54,013 nucleotides of DNA from CAYLNM01 sp964385045. Lineage in GTDB: Bacteria; Planctomycetota; Phycisphaerae; Phycisphaerales; SM1A02. The position numbers and the translations under genes were made by a program. Where the stretch lies: assembly GCA_964385045.1 (NCBI GenBank), contig CAYLNM010000013.1, positions 1 through 54,013 on the forward strand, read 5' to 3'. Below the pieces are notes generated by a model, which was not told where the DNA came from, searched no databases, and saw only the letters and a list, made by a program, of their open reading frames with translations. Below, piece by piece: positions 52,216 through 54,013 of this stretch (positions within the stretch are counted from its first letter, which is position 1; each line of letters starts with the position of its first letter).

Positions 52216-52326
52216 ATGCACGAGATCCGGCCCATTCCCGCCCCCCGGCTCCTGCCGCGCCAGCAGTGGATGCTGCTGGTGGCGTTCGCGGCGCTCGGGG
52301 CGGTGGCATGCATGCTCGCGGCCTGA
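52216..52326 (+). CDS. Possible 36-residue single-helix membrane protein
   Basis: A short frame with an N-terminal segment MHEIRPIPAPRLLPRQQW and one transmembrane helix (MLLVAFAALGAVACMLAA) reaching the stop. TTGACC-N16-CACGCT lies about 80 bases upstream; the region before the ATG is GCC-rich without a clear ribosome site. Positive charges before the helix fit a membrane topology, and the hydrophobic frame is unlike the arginine/proline-rich shadows nearby. No family is known to me. Confidence 0.4.
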   Translation: MHEIRPIPAPRLLPRQQWMLLVAFAALGAVACMLAA

Positions 52327-52423
52327 GCTCGTCCGGAGCCGCCCCCGGGGCGCCGACCGCCGCGCGGTGGCCGGGAGCCGTCGCTCGGACGGGCCGCGGA
52401 CGCACACGGTCGCCCCGTGCGGC

Positions 52424-53761
52424 TCAGTCGAAGCTCGAGAGCACCGTCAGCAGGTCGTCGAGGCCCACCTGCCCGTCGCCGCTCGCGTCGGCCGGGCATC
52501 CCGTCTCCGGACCCGGGCACGGCCCCCACGCGGCGAGGGTCGCGAGCAGGTCGTCGAGGTCGATCGCCCCGCTGCCGTCCGCGTCGCCCGGCCGGCGATG
52601 CCGGAGCTCGGTCCGCGGCATGAGCTCGTAGGTCCGCTCGCCGTCGTCGAGGACGAGCCGCAGGCGGTCCAGCCCGGGGGCGTCGCCCGCCAGCAGGTCG
52701 ACGGTCCAGGTGCCGTCGGCCTCGGCCACCGGCTCGCCGATCGCGGCGAGCCCGGCCGAGTCCTCGGCGTGCTCGACGAGCAGGTCGGTCGCGGGGACGG
52801 CGGGCGTCGCGCCGGAGGCGGTGCGGGGCGTGACCCGCAGGCGGACGAGGCTCGCGCCGTTCGCGGGCAGGCCGGCCGGTCCGCTCACCTCGGTGACGAG
52901 GGCGTCGATCCGGTCCGCGTTCGCTGCCCGCCAGTCGTCGAACTGCTCGCGGAGCTGGTCCACCGGGTCCGGGGCCCCCGAGCCCTGGAAGGCGACGTTC
53001 AGCCGCATGAAGGAGTCGCCGTCGGCGCAGCCGCCGGCGGTACACGCGGGGTCGTCGGCGTCGCCGACGCGGGCCACGATCATGCCGCCGATGCGTCCGC
53101 TCGCCTCGAAGCTCGCGGGCGGGCAGCCGCATCCGGTCGGGTCGCCGGGGCAGGAGCAGCGCCCGTCGCCGCCGGCGTCGCGGGCCGCCTCCATGCCCGC
53201 CATCAGCCGCTCGGCCATGTCGCCGCCGGTGGCGAGCATCGCCGCCTCGATCTCGTCGACCACGCACGGCCCGACGAGGATGTTGCCCTGGATCGCCCAG
53301 GTCAGGTCGCCGTCGCCGCCCACCACGCCCCCGGCCCAGGCGAGCGTGCTGTCGCCGGTGAACGTGATCGCGTCCCCCTCGGTGTCGACGATCCCGTACT
53401 GACGGGCCGCGTGGCCCGCGACGCCGGAGAGCGACAGAAGGATCGCGGCGGGTGCCCGGTCCTGCTCGAGTCCGGCGGCGATGATCGGCCGCCGGACGCC
53501 GTTGAAGTCGCCGGCCGCCTGGCACGCGGCGGCTCCCTCGCCCACCACCACCACCGGCACGATCGCGAGGAGGTCGAGTCCGGTGAGGCACGTCACGGTG
53601 CCGACCGCGACCTCCCTGGTGCGGGCGTCCGTGATCACGATGGACCACGTGGCCTCGGCCGCGGGCGCCGGGGCGAGGGCGGCGGCCGCGGCGATCGCGG
53701 TGGTGGCGACGGCGAGGGGGCGGCGGCCGCGGCGGCGGCGACGTCGTAGGGAGATGCTCAT
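52424..53761 (-). CDS. Secreted DUF1028 protein with dockerin-like C-terminus
   Basis: 445 residues. An arginine-rich start, hydrophobic signal and cleavage near residue 36-38 lead to DUF1028 (COG3342, predicted Ntn-hydrolase fold): ATWSIVITDARTREVAVGT, VVVVGEGAAACQA, LLSLSGVAGHAARQYGIVD and ILVGPCVVDEIEAAM. A cysteine-rich stretch (CSCPGDPTGCGC) follows. Residues ~385-445 are two dockerin-like calcium-binding loops: GDADGSGAIDLDDLLATLAAWGPCPG and ADASGDGQVGLDDLLTVLSSFD, the form abundant in Phycisphaerae. Cell-surface or extracellular protein of unknown activity, possibly anchored through the dockerin. Confidence 0.9.
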   Translation of the reverse strand: MSISLRRRRRRGRRPLAVATTAIAAAAALAPAPAAEATWSIVITDARTREVAVGTVTCLTGLDLLAIVPVVVVGEGAAACQAAGDFNGVRRPIIAAGLEQDRAPAAILLSLSGVAGHAARQYGIVDTEGDAITFTGDSTLAWAGGVVGGDGDLTWAIQGNILVGPCVVDEIEAAMLATGGDMAERLMAGMEAARDAGGDGRCSCPGDPTGCGCPPASFEASGRIGGMIVARVGDADDPACTAGGCADGDSFMRLNVAFQGSGAPDPVDQLREQFDDWRAANADRIDALVTEVSGPAGLPANGASLVRLRVTPRTASGATPAVPATDLLVEHAEDSAGLAAIGEPVAEADGTWTVDLLAGDAPGLDRLRLVLDDGERTYELMPRTELRHRRPGDADGSGAIDLDDLLATLAAWGPCPGPETGCPADASGDGQVGLDDLLTVLSSFD

Positions 53762-53848
53762 GCCCCGATGCTCGCGACTCGTGGGCGAGAGGCAATCCCG
53801 AGGTCGCGAGATGGCGGCGTCGGGTGCGCCGGGGCGGCTCCGCGTCGG

Positions 53849-53876
53849 TTGCCTCGGCCGGGTGGCGCGGTATCAT
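53849..53876 (+). promoter_or_regulatory. Promoter of tRNA-Met
   Basis: TTGCCT (53849-53854), 16-base spacer, TATCAT (53871-53876); the tRNA begins 12 bases later. Confidence 0.6.
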
Positions 53877-53887
53877 CGCCCGCTTCC

Positions 53888-53961
53888 GGCGAGGTAGCTC
53901 AACCGGCTAGAGCGCAGGATTCATAACCCTGAGGTTGGGGGTTCGAGTCCCCCCCTCGCCA
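53888..53961 (+). tRNA. tRNA-Met (anticodon CAU, elongator type)
   Basis: 74 nt without encoded CCA. Acceptor GGCGAGG pairs with CCTCGCC, discriminator A, D arm GCTC/GAGC with GG in the loop, anticodon loop TTCATAA, T arm GGGGGTTCGAGTCCCCC. The normal G1-C72 pair excludes initiator tRNA-fMet. The closing anticodon-stem position is an A-C mismatch, which is unusual. Ile-tRNA with a lysidine-modified CAU cannot be fully excluded. Confidence 0.93.
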
Positions 53962-53967
53962 CGTGGG

Positions 53968-54007
53968 CGACGCCCCGGCACGCGGTTCTCCGCGGGTCGG
54001 GGCGTCG
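53968..54007 (+). terminator. Hairpin downstream of tRNA-Met with the same stem as that after tRNA-Ser
   Basis: CGACGCCCCG (53968-53977) pairs with CGGGGCGTCG (53998-54007); inside lies a second stem CGCGG-TTCT-CCGCG. It begins six bases after the tRNA end. Confidence 0.6.
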
Positions 54008-54013
54008 TCGCGC

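Noticed and set aside
53888..53961. Initiator tRNA-fMet
   Set aside because: First pair is G1-C72, and the three G-C pairs of the initiator anticodon stem are missing.

Overview
This 54 kb window has roughly three-quarters GC and is densely packed with genes. It looks like a chromosomal piece of a Gram-negative planctomycete, most likely of the class Phycisphaerae. That placement is an inference from several features: a dockerin-like C-terminus containing LAAWGPCPG, a YdjY-domain lipoprotein, FGE-like and FAS1 secreted proteins, SpoIIE-type phosphatase style, outer-envelope genes (Kdo transferase, AsmA-like giant, SPOR lipoprotein) and a futalosine-pathway menaquinone gene. I see no rRNA, CRISPR array, transposase or prophage. 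Two tRNA genes are present: Ser-GCU at 43945-44034 and Met-CAU at 53888-53961.

Layout. 1-6.3 kb: a glutamate-cysteine-ligase-like enzyme fused to CBS domains, divergent from a tandem universal stress protein coupled to a SLC13/DASS anion symporter, then a secreted FGE-like protein. 6.3-16.8 kb: a CarH/LitR-like MerR regulator faces a long co-oriented block. The block holds a FAS1 protein, a translationally coupled redox/membrane operon (4-TM protein, SelL-like redox protein, 4-TM protein, DUF2071, a mini-ORF, DCC thiol oxidoreductase), a methyltransferase / FAD oxidoreductase / type III polyketide synthase operon, and a renalase-like oxidoreductase. This is the part of the window that looks most like a coherent, undescribed system: a regulator built on a photoreceptor scaffold next to thiol-redox and polyketide-lipid enzymes. 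17-25 kb: queuosine mannosyltransferase-like gene, Fur-family regulator, tsaE-thiL, waaA, rhomboid-trpF, moaC. 25-34.9 kb: a 1562-residue AsmA-like protein, an epimerase, trpE, a lone ABC ATPase and ruvC. 34.8-43.8 kb: YdjY lipoprotein, QueD-like protein, secreted cyclophilin, an unknown basic protein, an ACT-domain protein, mqnD coupled to an acyl-CoA ligase, and a SPOR lipoprotein. 43.9-54 kb: tRNA-Ser, two unknown proteins, an HU-like protein with a histone-H1-like tail, a small membrane protein, a PfkB kinase, a PP2C/SpoIIE phosphatase, aconitase, a DUF1028-dockerin secreted protein and tRNA-Met.

Regulatory style. Operons are built with GTGA stop/start overlaps. At least six genes have a TANNNT -10 hexamer ending only 6-9 nt before the start codon, which predicts leaderless or near-leaderless mRNAs. 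Most terminator-like hairpins are perfect GC stems without a T tract. Both tRNA genes are followed by hairpins with the identical 10-bp stem CGACGCCCCG/CGGGGCGTCG, and one ABC-ATPase gene ends in a perfect 36-bp palindrome. The intergenic stretch 20.8-21.3 kb carries a promoter-like and a classical terminator-like signal on the strand opposite its neighbours, a candidate non-coding RNA.

All functional calls rest on reading translated motifs; no database search was run.
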